Shown here one piece after another: positions 15,418-23,906 of a stretch of DNA of 64,000 nucleotides (the stretch's first letter is position 1; every line of letters begins with the position of its first letter). Under the pieces are notes generated by a model. It did no database searches. It was not told the origin of the DNA and saw only the letters and a list, made by a program, of their open reading frames with translations. Source of the stretch: Luteibacter sp. 9135 (lineage in GTDB: Bacteria > Pseudomonadota > Gammaproteobacteria > Xanthomonadales > Rhodanobacteraceae); NCBI RefSeq assembly GCF_000745005.1, contig NZ_JQNB01000001.1:682001-746000 (forward strand), read 5' to 3'. The position numbers and the translations under genes are program-made.

Positions 15418-17376
15418 TCATGGCGCCGTGAAACTCGCCTGCACCGTGACGTTGGCGAAATCCTTCACGCCTACCACCGTGACGTACCAGCTGCCCGCCG
15501 CGGGACGGGCGACCGTCACCGCTTCGTTGTTGGTCGACGGCTTGATCGACCGGTAGTCGTAGACACTCGACGACGCGGCCTCGCCACCCTTCACGTAGAG
15601 CGACACGTCGCCGCTGCCGCCGAAGCTGCGCAAGGCGAGCGAGCGTGCACCCGCGGGCACGTCGATGCGGTAGACCAGCACGCCGTCGGCGCGACCGGCC
15701 TGGCCCGGCAGGGCGACGCCGTTGTCCAGCGTCGTGGCGTCACCGCCTGGCTCGCCCGGGTCGTTGCCGAGGGCCTTGTTCACCGCGGCGTACGCATCGA
15801 GGATGCCGGCGCCGATCGGCTTGTCCGGCGTGGCCGGAAACGCTTGCGCCGTGGCGGTGAGCAACGTGCGGATGGCGACCGGTGTCGGCGTGGCCAGGCC
15901 GGCTGCCTTCGTGGCGGAGAGGATCAGGGCCACGGAACCGGACACGTGCGGCGTGGCCTGCGAGGTACCCGCCATGCCGCCGTAACTGGCGGTCGTGGGC
16001 TCGTGCGTACCGGCGTTGATCGCGGACCAGATGAAGCCCGCCTGCACGGTGGCACCCGTGGAGCCGTCGTTCGCATAGATACCGCCACCCGGTGCGGATA
16101 GGGCCACGGTGCTGCCGTAGTTGGAGTAGTAGGCGCGCTTGCCCGCAATGCCGTTGGCGGCCACGGTGAGTGCGCCGGGGCAACTGGCCGGCGAGTAGTT
16201 CGCCGCGTCGTCGCCGGAGTTGCCTGCGGCGACGACCACCGTCGTGCCGCGCGACATCGCCGAGGCGATGGCGTCGGAGGTCACCGCATCGGATGCGCAG
16301 GAACCGCCGCCGCCCAGGCTCATGTTGATGACCTGCGCGGGATGGGCATTGTCGGGGACGCCGTCGACATGTCCACCCGAGGCCCAGACGATCGCGTCCG
16401 CGATGTCGGAGGTGTAGCCGCCGCAATGGCCGAGCACACGCACCGGCAGCACCTTCGCCTTATAGGCGATGCCGGCCATGCCGGTGGCGTTGTTGCTCAG
16501 CTCCGCGATCGTTCCGGACACGTGCGTGCCGTGCCAGCTCGAGTCCTCCTGCTGGTCGCCGACGGAGGGATCGATGCAGCCGCCATTGGCGAGCAGGTAC
16601 TTGTCCTCGGTGGTCCAGTCGCCGGTATCCCAGCCGCCGGGGGCACGCGCATCCGTCGAGCGACCCGACACGAAGCCGTCGGAAATGAAGTCGTAGCCCG
16701 CATCGGCCAGCGACAGGTCGATGTCGGGATGTTGCGTGATGCCGGTATCCAGCACGGCCACGGTAACGCCCGAACCGTCGGCGAGGTTCCATGCATTGGC
16801 GACGTTGCTGCCGCCGCGGTTGGCGAAGCTGGTGGTGTCGCTGCCGATCTTCTCGGCCTCGCCCGATGCCGGACGGAAGTGCCACTGGTAGCGGGCGTAG
16901 TACGTATCGTCGACGACCACCGGCATGACCGCCGTAGCGCGGATATCGTCGATCTTCTGCATCATCGCGTCGGGCTCGACATGCCGGACCGCGGGATCGG
17001 CGGCGATCTGCCGGATCAAGGTCTCGGCTTCGCTGCGCGACAGCTTGCGCGAGATGCGGACCAGGTCGGAACCCGTAGCGAGCTTGCGTCCGTAAACGGC
17101 TTGCGTCGTGGCGACCTTGCCGGCACGCAGCTGGCTGGTGGTGGCAACGGTGCGCGAGAGCGCTGCGCCGATCGCCTGCGTGGCCGCGGAGGCACTGATG
17201 CGCTGCGTGGTGCCGTCACGCCAGGTGACGATGAAACGGTCGTAGCCTTTCGGTGCCCGCAGGCTGCTGACGTCGAACGTGGCCTGGGGCGCGTCCGGAC
17301 CCGCGGCGAAAACACCGGGCGTGACGCCCAGGAGAAGCGAGGCGACGAGCGTCCCCGCGACGATGCGATTTACCAT
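15418..17376 (-). CDS. Secreted S8 subtilisin-like serine protease
   Basis: The start ATG at 17376 gives a proper signal peptide (MVNRIVAGTLVASLLLGVTP) with AGAGGG upstream; an earlier ATG at 17469 would bury it. The 652-residue precursor has an I9-type propeptide, then the catalytic triad in S8 order: Asp in VTVAVLDTGITQHPDID, His in SSWHGTHVSGTIAE, Ser in GMAGTSQATPHVSGSVA. The Asn of the oxyanion hole is in VVAAGNSGDD. The C-terminal 90 residues are a PPC-type domain (SGDVSLYVKGG) like the one on the neighbouring metalloprotease. It is probably secreted by the T2SS and matures by loss of both ends. Confidence 0.93.
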   Translation of the reverse strand: MVNRIVAGTLVASLLLGVTPGVFAAGPDAPQATFDVSSLRAPKGYDRFIVTWRDGTTQRISASAATQAIGAALSRTVATTSQLRAGKVATTQAVYGRKLATGSDLVRISRKLSRSEAETLIRQIAADPAVRHVEPDAMMQKIDDIRATAVMPVVVDDTYYARYQWHFRPASGEAEKIGSDTTSFANRGGSNVANAWNLADGSGVTVAVLDTGITQHPDIDLSLADAGYDFISDGFVSGRSTDARAPGGWDTGDWTTEDKYLLANGGCIDPSVGDQQEDSSWHGTHVSGTIAELSNNATGMAGIAYKAKVLPVRVLGHCGGYTSDIADAIVWASGGHVDGVPDNAHPAQVINMSLGGGGSCASDAVTSDAIASAMSRGTTVVVAAGNSGDDAANYSPASCPGALTVAANGIAGKRAYYSNYGSTVALSAPGGGIYANDGSTGATVQAGFIWSAINAGTHEPTTASYGGMAGTSQATPHVSGSVALILSATKAAGLATPTPVAIRTLLTATAQAFPATPDKPIGAGILDAYAAVNKALGNDPGEPGGDATTLDNGVALPGQAGRADGVLVYRIDVPAGARSLALRSFGGSGDVSLYVKGGEAASSSVYDYRSIKPSTNNEAVTVARPAAGSWYVTVVGVKDFANVTVQASFTAP

Positions 17377-17713
17377 CTGCACTACCCTCTGCCCGTGGTA
17401 CTGCTGCAGGAACCGGTGACCGGCCCCCTTCCCTTTTTCGACGTGTATGACGACGTCCCCTTGAGACACCTGCTTTGAGATCCTTCTGACGTCCCCCTGA
17501 TGCCCGTCTTCCTGACGGCGTTCGTTGAACCTAGCAGTAGGAAAATACGAACGTCAATATTTTGACGACACCTCGATCGGCATCGGACAGCCGTTGACGG
17601 GAAATCCCGCAATTGCCACGATCGGACGTCCATACATGTTTTAATTCATGATGTTGCGTGCCAATAACACGCGCATATCGCATTCAAACCCTTGTCCCAA
17701 AGCGAACCAATTC
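17377..17713. promoter_or_regulatory. Divergent gap between the S8 protease and tatD
   Basis: This 337-bp gap has no gene. It holds a dyad CGTCAA-TATT-TTGACG (17552-17567). Read on the minus strand, TTGACG and TAGGTT (17533-17528) with an 18-base spacer make a possible promoter for the S8 protease. CGGACGTCCATACATG at 17623-17638 is the second copy of the motif shared with the autotransporter and TonB receptor upstream regions. It stands 76 bp before tatD. Confidence 0.45.
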
Positions 17714-18499
17714 ATGGACTTGATCGACATCGGCGCCAACCTCACCCACGAATCGTTCCGTCAAGATTTTGACGATGTGCTGGCGCGCGCGACGGCGCAC
17801 GGGGTGGGTCGGATGGTGGTAACGGGGGCATCACGAGAGGGCAGCGAGCACGCATTGGCCCTGGCGAAGGCCGGCGGCGGCCGGCTTTTTGCCACGGCGG
17901 GCGTGCATCCGCATCACGCGATCGACTACGACGACGCCACCGACGCGCTGCTGCGCGCGTGGGGCCGCGAGCCGGAAGTTCGTGCGATCGGCGAGACCGG
18001 GCTGGATTACAACCGCAATTACTCGCCGCGCGAGGTGCAACGGGAGGTATTCGAGCGACAGCTGGCGATCGCCGCCGACCTGGGCAAGCCGGTGTTCCTG
18101 CACCAGCGGGACGCGCACCACGACTTCCTCGCCATCCTCACGCGCTACCGCGACCGCCTGCCGGCCGCGGTCGTGCACTGCTTCACCGACACCGGTGAGG
18201 CGCTGCGCGACTACCTGGCCCTGGACTGCCACATCGGCATCACCGGCTGGATCTGCGACGAGCGCCGTGGCGCCCACCTGCGCGAGCTGGTCGGATCGAT
18301 ACCCGCCGACCGGCTCATGCTGGAGACCGATGCGCCCTACCTGCTGCCGCGCACGGTGCGCCCGCTGCCGAAGGACCGGCGCAACGAGCCGATGTACCTC
18401 GCGCATATCCGTGACGAGGTGGCCCGGGACCGTGGCGAGACGGCCGCAGTACTCACCGAGTCCACCGTCCGTACCAGCGAGCTTTTCTTCGGCCTGTGA
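17714..18499 (+). CDS. tatD: TatD family 3'-5' exodeoxyribonuclease
   Basis: TatD is a metal-dependent DNase of the amidohydrolase fold with roles in DNA repair and fragmentation. The ATG at 17714 gives the E. coli-like start MDLIDIGANLTHESF; earlier in-frame starts add unrelated residues. Family motifs are TAGVHPHH, IGETGLDYNRN, KPVFLHQRDAHHDF, VVHCFTDTGEAL, ITGWICDERRG and the metal-site ETDAPYLLPR. The 261-residue length is normal. It converges with the antiporter gene, 6 bases apart. Confidence 0.95.
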   Translation: MDLIDIGANLTHESFRQDFDDVLARATAHGVGRMVVTGASREGSEHALALAKAGGGRLFATAGVHPHHAIDYDDATDALLRAWGREPEVRAIGETGLDYNRNYSPREVQREVFERQLAIAADLGKPVFLHQRDAHHDFLAILTRYRDRLPAAVVHCFTDTGEALRDYLALDCHIGITGWICDERRGAHLRELVGSIPADRLMLETDAPYLLPRTVRPLPKDRRNEPMYLAHIRDEVARDRGETAAVLTESTVRTSELFFGL

Positions 18500-18505
18500 A
18501 CCGGA

Positions 18506-20164
18506 TCAGCCGGCGTGCAGGCCGGTCAACGAAGCCTCGGCCAGGTCCACCTCGCGCATCAGGGTACGCAGCGTCTCGTCGTTGATCGCATGCTTGCGCC
18601 GCAGTTCGTACAGCTCACGGCGTTCCGCACGCAGCGCGGCCACGCGCATCGCGCGTTCGGTGCCCGCCTCGGCGCGGGCCTTGTGTGGCACGTCGCCTTC
18701 CTCGCCCGCCGCCTCCAGGCGTTGCTGGTAGTCGCCCATCACGCGCGCGCCGACCCGGGAGGCCAGCGCGATGGCATGCTCGTCGCCCTCCTCCGCCACG
18801 CGGCGCTGCTCCTGCTCGATGCTGCGCAGCGCCGCTTCGGCGACCAGCGCCCGCGCCTTGCGCTCCTCGCGCACGCGTGGGTCTTCGCCGGGGATCTTCA
18901 GCCCCTTCACCAGCCACGGCAAGCCGATGGCGCCGAGCATCAGCGTGCTGAGGATGACCCCCGAGGCGAGGAAGACCATCAGGTCGCGTGTGGGAAACGC
19001 CACGCCCACGTCTTTCATCAGCGGCAGCGACAGCACGCCCGCCAGGGTGATCGCCCCGCGCACGCCGGCCAGCGCGGTCGTCCAGACCAGGCGCGTGCCG
19101 ACCCGGGGCCGCTTCTCGCCGCGGTGCAGGGCCCGCATGAACACGAAGCGCAGCGACACCCACACCCAGATGAAGCGCAGCACCACCAGGGCGAGCGTGA
19201 TGGCCAGCACATAGGCAATCAGGTACCAGAGGGGGCCGCCACCCGCCTGCGCGATGTCGACCTTGGCACCGTCGACGATGGCCGGCAGCTGCAGGCCGAG
19301 CAGCAGGAAGATCATGCCGTTGAAGACGAACTCCACCATCGACCACACGGCAAAGTTCTGCATGCGCGTCGCCACATAGCCGCCCTTGAGCACGTCGGTG
19401 TAGTTCATGGTCATGCCCGCCGCCACGGCCGCGAGGATGCCCGACGCACCGAAATGCTCCGCCAGCAGGTAGGCGGCGAACGGCAGCAGGAGCAGCAGGG
19501 CCACCTGGGCGGCCGGGTCCACCTCGCCGCTCCAGCGTACCAGCCGCCGGCGGAACAGGCCGAAGCCCACACCGACGAGCAGACCCGCTGCGATACCTCC
19601 CAGCGCCATGACGACGAAGTCGCCCGCGGCGGACACTAGCGAGAACCTGCCGGTGAGCTCCGCGGCGACGGCGAACTGCAGGGCCACCAGACCCGATGCG
19701 TCGTTGAGCAGCGCCTCGCCCGACAGGATATGCATCAGCCGCGAGGGAATGGGCGACTGGCCGCTGATCGAGGTGACCGCCACGGCGTCGGTCGGCGAGA
19801 GCACGGCGGCGAGAGCGAACGCCACGGCGAGGGGCACGGAGGGAATCATCCAGTGGACGAAGTAGCCCACCCCGACGATGGTGAAGAACACCAGCCCGAT
19901 GGCCAGGGCGAGGATCGGCCCGCGCAGCAGGAACAACTCCCGCTTGGGGATGCGCCAGCCGTCCGCAAACAGCAGAGGCGGAATGAACAGCAGGAAGAAC
20001 AGCTCGTGGTCGAACTCCACGTGCATGCCGAACGGGCGGGCCAGCAGGGCACCCAGCGCGATCTGGATGAGCGGCAGCGGTAGCCGGACGGGCAGGATGC
20101 GCACGATCGCCCCGGACAGCGCGATGACCAGGAGCAGTACGAGAATGGTGATGACGAGTGACAT
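18506..20164 (-). CDS. CPA1 family Na+/H+ antiporter
   Basis: The 552-residue protein has about 12 membrane helices followed by a soluble C-terminal tail of about 110 residues with a coiled-coil look (EEERKARALVAEAALRSIEQ region, rich in Arg/Glu). Family signatures are VLSPTDAVAVTSI and the ion-site LLNDASGLVALQ. It exchanges Na+ or K+ for protons at the inner membrane. The best promoter I see (TTGCCT, 17-base spacer, TAGTTT, 20199-20171) would start RNA at or next to the ATG, which suggests a leaderless message. Confidence 0.9.
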   Translation of the reverse strand: MSLVITILVLLLVIALSGAIVRILPVRLPLPLIQIALGALLARPFGMHVEFDHELFFLLFIPPLLFADGWRIPKRELFLLRGPILALAIGLVFFTIVGVGYFVHWMIPSVPLAVAFALAAVLSPTDAVAVTSISGQSPIPSRLMHILSGEALLNDASGLVALQFAVAAELTGRFSLVSAAGDFVVMALGGIAAGLLVGVGFGLFRRRLVRWSGEVDPAAQVALLLLLPFAAYLLAEHFGASGILAAVAAGMTMNYTDVLKGGYVATRMQNFAVWSMVEFVFNGMIFLLLGLQLPAIVDGAKVDIAQAGGGPLWYLIAYVLAITLALVVLRFIWVWVSLRFVFMRALHRGEKRPRVGTRLVWTTALAGVRGAITLAGVLSLPLMKDVGVAFPTRDLMVFLASGVILSTLMLGAIGLPWLVKGLKIPGEDPRVREERKARALVAEAALRSIEQEQRRVAEEGDEHAIALASRVGARVMGDYQQRLEAAGEEGDVPHKARAEAGTERAMRVAALRAERRELYELRRKHAINDETLRTLMREVDLAEASLTGLHAG

Positions 20165-20640
20165 CCGGGGAAACTAGCGACGGGACGCACATCAGGCAAG
20201 GCCGTCGTCGCCGGTTTGAAAGCTTTTTGAAAGCTTCGGAAGCGCTACAAGCCGTGCGCAGGAACCTTCTTCCATGAAATTTTTTTTATCGCCGAAGGTT
20301 CGCGCATCGCGGGTTCTTGCGGCTGGAACCGGCATACGGGGCCGCGTGAAGCCAATCGGCCTAGCCCAAGGCAGCGACTGATCCATGCGATCGAAGCACC
20401 GGCAAGTGGCGCAAGGAAATCCGTTCATGCAAATCGCCTTGAGTGCATACATCGCCGCGACTTAGCTTCGGCCTGCTTGTTGCGGTTTCGTTAACCACGC
20501 ACGCGGCGCTTCGACGCGGAGGATGTCGACGCCACCAAGGGGGCCCGGACGGCCATACGTTTTCGTCACGACACCGCGACCGCCCTCTGCCGACGGCGGC
20601 GCGACTTTGAACCAATGGGCCTGTGGCCGGGGAGATCTAC
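20165..20640. other. 476-bp gap before the TonB receptor
   Basis: No gene or known riboswitch is evident. Besides the antiporter promoter it has an inverted repeat GAACCTTC (20262-20269) / GAAGGTTC (20294-20301) enclosing 24 bases with a run of 8-9 Ts. It also carries the third copy of the shared motif, CGGACGGCCATACGT (20546-20560), 80 bp before the receptor start. The length leaves room for a long untranslated leader. Confidence 0.4.
20171..20236 (-). promoter_or_regulatory. Promoter and 11-bp tandem repeat upstream of the antiporter
   Basis: TTGCCT (20199-20194) and TAGTTT (20176-20171) are 17 bases apart on the minus strand. Upstream of them, TTTGAAAGCTT occurs twice in perfect tandem on the plus strand (20215-20225, 20226-20236). 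An 11-bp direct repeat just above a -35 box is the usual layout for an OmpR/PhoB-type regulator. No bound regulator is known to me. Confidence 0.45.
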
Positions 20641-23600
20641 ATGCAGTTGCGTCATTCATCGGACCGCGCACGGCGGCGTTCGCTTTCGGTGGCCATTGCC
20701 GTCGGGCTCGGTATCGTCAGTGCCGCGTCGTTCGCACAAAGCACCGTGGGCGGGGTGTACGGTACGGCCGATGCCGGCGCCCAGATCACCGCCACCAACA
20801 GTGGCAACGGCCTCAGCCGCAGCGCCACCGCCGGAAGCGACGGCCGTTTCAATATTTCGTCGCTGCCGCCGGGCGACTACAAGATCACGTCCGTCAAGGG
20901 TGGCCAGAACACGACCCAGACCGTCACCGTCGTGGCGGGCCAGGGCTTCAACCTGAACCTTGTCGCGCCCGCATCCAATGCAGCCGCCGGCGGCCCGCAA
21001 GACCTGACCACGGTGTCGGTGACCGCCAACGCACTGCCGCCGATCGACATCACGTCCAGCCAGACCAACACGGTGATGACCGCCGAGCAGATCAAGCAGC
21101 TGCCGCTGGCGCGTAACCAGACCGCCGTGGCGCTGCTGGCACCCGGCGCGACCAAGGGCGACAGCGCCTTCGGCAACCTGGCGTCGTTCGGTGGTGCCTC
21201 CGTGGCCGAGAACAGCTACTACGTCAACGGTTTCAACGTCACCAACTTCTTCCAGAGCCTGACCTACGCGCAGGTGCCGTTCGAGGCCATCGACCAGGAA
21301 GAGATCCAGGACGGCGGTTACGGCGCCGAATACGGCAACTCCACCGGCGGCGTGATCTCGGTCAACACCAAGCGCGGCACCAACGAGTGGAAGGGCGGCA
21401 TCGACTACACCTGGAACCCTTACCAGCTGCAGGCCAACCAGCCCAACATCTACCTGCAGAATGGATCGCTGCTGCAGAACAACCGCCACAACAGCAACTA
21501 CGTGGTGGGCAACAACGGCAGTGGCAACGCCACCGACTTCGGCCAGCGCTGGAACGCGTGGCTGGGCGGCCCGCTGATCAAGGACAAGCTGTTCATGTTC
21601 GCGCTGGTGGGCGGCACGCGCACGGCGGACGAGCACTACGGCGACGCCACCGGCGGCGGCAGCTTCAACAAGACGACCATCAAGGACCCGCGCTACCTGG
21701 TCAAGCTGGACTGGAACATCAACGAGAACAACATCCTCGAGTACACCGGCTTCAGCGATACCAGCACGGAACAACAGAGCATCTACGGCTACAACTACGA
21801 CGACAACGGCCAGCCCCATCGCGGCGACTACCTCGGTCAGCAGTACGACAAGACCGGCGGCATGAACAACATCCTGAAGTACACCAGCTACATCACGGAC
21901 GACTTCACGGTGTCGGCGCAGTACGGCAAGAGCACCAACCGTCGCGTCGAACGCGCAACCACGGCGGACGGCACGCTCGAGCAGTACGACGGCAATATCT
22001 TCGACGCGGTAAATTCGCCGGGTTGCCCGGTGATCGTGGACCAGCGCAATCCGGTGGTCGCCGGCTCCGCCCCTGCGGCACCGCACTGCTCGTTCACCTC
22101 GGCGGGCGAGCTGACCACGCCGAACGGCGAGGACAAGCGCAACGCCGGTCGCATCGATTTCGAATACCACCTGGGCGACCATGACCTGAAGGCCGGCTGG
22201 GCACGCGACCATTTCACGACCGATACCGGTACGGCGTACGAAGGTGGTTCAACCTACACCTACCAGCCTATTCCCGCTTCGATCCTGGGCTACGATGCGA
22301 CGCTCAACCCGTCGGACAACGTCGTCAAGCAGGCCGTGTTCGCGACGGGTGCCAAGGTCGGCATCACGCAGAAGTCGTACTACCTGCAGGACAACTGGCA
22401 CGTCACCGACAATTTCGTCGCCCGCATCGGCGTGCGCAACGATGGTTTCAACAACACCAATAGCCTCGGGCAGACCTACGTCAGCCAGATCCACAGCTGG
22501 CAGCCGCGCCTGGGCTTCTCCTGGGATGTCCACGGCGACTCCTCGCTGAAGGTTTACGGCAGCGCGGGCGACTACTCGCTGCCGCTGGACGGCAACGTGG
22601 CGTTGCGTGGTGCGGCAGCCTCGCTCTACCAGATCAACTATTTCAGCTATACGGGGATCGATCCGACCACGGGCGCACCGACCGGACTGGGTCCGGTGCC
22701 GGCCGCCTATGCGGCAGCCAACCCGGCGCGCGCCGTCACCCAGTACTCCAACGGCGAGGCCGGTGTGGTGCCCAATCCGGGTGCCGTGGCCACCAAGGAC
22801 CTCAAGCCGTTCAAGCAGCGTGAGTTCATCCTCGGTGCGCAGCAGCAGGTGGCCGACTGGACGTTCGGCGCGAAGGCGATCTACCGGAAGATCCTGACCG
22901 GCATCGACGACTCGTGCGACTTCCGCCCGATCGCCGCCGCGGCCAACGCGCAGTATGGCCTCAACCTCGACACCACCAACCTGTCGCCCTCCGCGACCAA
23001 TGTGCCGGGTTGCTACATCTTCAATCCTGGCAGTTCCGTCACCCTGCGCACGCCCGTGGATGCCACCGGCACGCTGTACGACATCCACCTGCCCGGCGCC
23101 GTCGTGGGCGAGCCGAAGTACAAGCGCTCGTACATGGCGATGCAGCTGACCGCCGAGCGCAACTTCGACAACACCTGGTACATGAAGGCGTCGTACGTCT
23201 GGTCGCACACCCGCGGCAATTCGGAAGGTGGCGTGGACTCGGCCAACGGCCAGGCCGACACCGGCACGACCGAGCTGTTCGATTATCCGGAGATCATGGC
23301 CGGCACCAACGGCTACCTGCCCAACGATCGCAAGCACACGTTCAAGATCTACGGCGCATGGCAGATCTCGCCCCAGTTCCTGGTCGGTGCCAACGCGCTG
23401 CTGCAGACCGGTCGCCCGGAAAACTGCTACGGCCTGAATCCGATCGACGGCACCATCGGCGGTTACGGCGGCGGCGCGTACCTCTACTGCAACGGCTTCG
23501 TGGTGCAGCGCGGCTCGGTGGGTCGCACACCAACCTACTGGAACATCGACCTGAATGCGGCCTACAAGCCCGACTGGGCCAAGGGGCTGACCATTTCGGC

Positions 23601-23763
23601 CAACGTGTTCAACATCTTCAACAAGCAGCACACGGCGACGATCAACGAAGTGGGCGAAGACAACAACGGCAACTCGTTGTCCGGCACCACGTACAAGATC
23701 CCGACCAGCTTCCAGCAGCCGCGCTACGTGCAGCTGTCGGCCGAGTACGACTTCTCGCTCTAA
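20641..23763 (+). CDS. Oar-like TonB-dependent outer-membrane receptor
   Basis: The ATG at 20641 (GGGGAGA 6 bases upstream) begins a 1040-residue precursor with signal peptide ending SAASFAQS. Residues about 40-105 form a carboxypeptidase regulatory-like domain (NSGNGLSRSATAGSDGRFNI, LPPGDYKITSVKGG). A plug domain follows (VMTAEQIKQLPLARNQTA, SYYVNGFNVTNFF, GAEYGNSTGGVISVNTKRG), then a large barrel rich in aromatic residues, ending YDFSL. Such receptors import unknown ligands or move peptides across the outer membrane using TonB energy. The ligand cannot be named from sequence. It has its own terminator. Confidence 0.92.
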   Translation: MQLRHSSDRARRRSLSVAIAVGLGIVSAASFAQSTVGGVYGTADAGAQITATNSGNGLSRSATAGSDGRFNISSLPPGDYKITSVKGGQNTTQTVTVVAGQGFNLNLVAPASNAAAGGPQDLTTVSVTANALPPIDITSSQTNTVMTAEQIKQLPLARNQTAVALLAPGATKGDSAFGNLASFGGASVAENSYYVNGFNVTNFFQSLTYAQVPFEAIDQEEIQDGGYGAEYGNSTGGVISVNTKRGTNEWKGGIDYTWNPYQLQANQPNIYLQNGSLLQNNRHNSNYVVGNNGSGNATDFGQRWNAWLGGPLIKDKLFMFALVGGTRTADEHYGDATGGGSFNKTTIKDPRYLVKLDWNINENNILEYTGFSDTSTEQQSIYGYNYDDNGQPHRGDYLGQQYDKTGGMNNILKYTSYITDDFTVSAQYGKSTNRRVERATTADGTLEQYDGNIFDAVNSPGCPVIVDQRNPVVAGSAPAAPHCSFTSAGELTTPNGEDKRNAGRIDFEYHLGDHDLKAGWARDHFTTDTGTAYEGGSTYTYQPIPASILGYDATLNPSDNVVKQAVFATGAKVGITQKSYYLQDNWHVTDNFVARIGVRNDGFNNTNSLGQTYVSQIHSWQPRLGFSWDVHGDSSLKVYGSAGDYSLPLDGNVALRGAAASLYQINYFSYTGIDPTTGAPTGLGPVPAAYAAANPARAVTQYSNGEAGVVPNPGAVATKDLKPFKQREFILGAQQQVADWTFGAKAIYRKILTGIDDSCDFRPIAAAANAQYGLNLDTTNLSPSATNVPGCYIFNPGSSVTLRTPVDATGTLYDIHLPGAVVGEPKYKRSYMAMQLTAERNFDNTWYMKASYVWSHTRGNSEGGVDSANGQADTGTTELFDYPEIMAGTNGYLPNDRKHTFKIYGAWQISPQFLVGANALLQTGRPENCYGLNPIDGTIGGYGGGAYLYCNGFVVQRGSVGRTPTYWNIDLNAAYKPDWAKGLTISANVFNIFNKQHTATINEVGEDNNGNSLSGTTYKIPTSFQQPRYVQLSAEYDFSL

Positions 23764-23832
23764 GCACCACGACAAGAAGACAGGGCGCGCGCCATCCTCC
23801 GTGGCGCGCCACCTTGCAAACCTCCCCGAATC

Positions 23833-23861
23833 GCCGTCCGCTCCCACGGGCGGCTTTTTTT
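23833..23861 (+). terminator. Rho-independent terminator of the TonB receptor gene
   Basis: GCCGTCCG (23833-23840) pairs with CGGGCGGC (23847-23854, one G-U pair) across a 6-base loop, followed by 7 Ts. A second, T-less hairpin (GCGCGCCA / TGGCGCGC) lies just before it. Confidence 0.88.
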
Positions 23862-23883
23862 CGCCCCCGCCTCACCGCTGCCT

Positions 23884-23906
23884 GTAGGAGCGGACGATGT
23901 CCGCGA
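23884..23906 (+). repeat. REP-like palindrome
   Basis: Starts GTAGGAGCGGACGAT and ends GTCCGCGA; the core GCGGAC-GAT-GTCCGC folds into a 6-bp hairpin. The same element occurs at 38464, 38561 (inverted) and 39902 (inverted). This copy abuts the stop codon of the DMT exporter gene. Confidence 0.9.

Noticed and set aside
12683..15556. A 957-codon open frame on the plus strand
   Set aside because: It runs antisense to the metalloprotease, which has a signal peptide and zinc site. It is a high-GC shadow.
20192..20452. An 86-codon minus-strand gene upstream of the TonB receptor
   Set aside because: It overlaps the antiporter promoter and the T-run hairpin, and its product has no family features.
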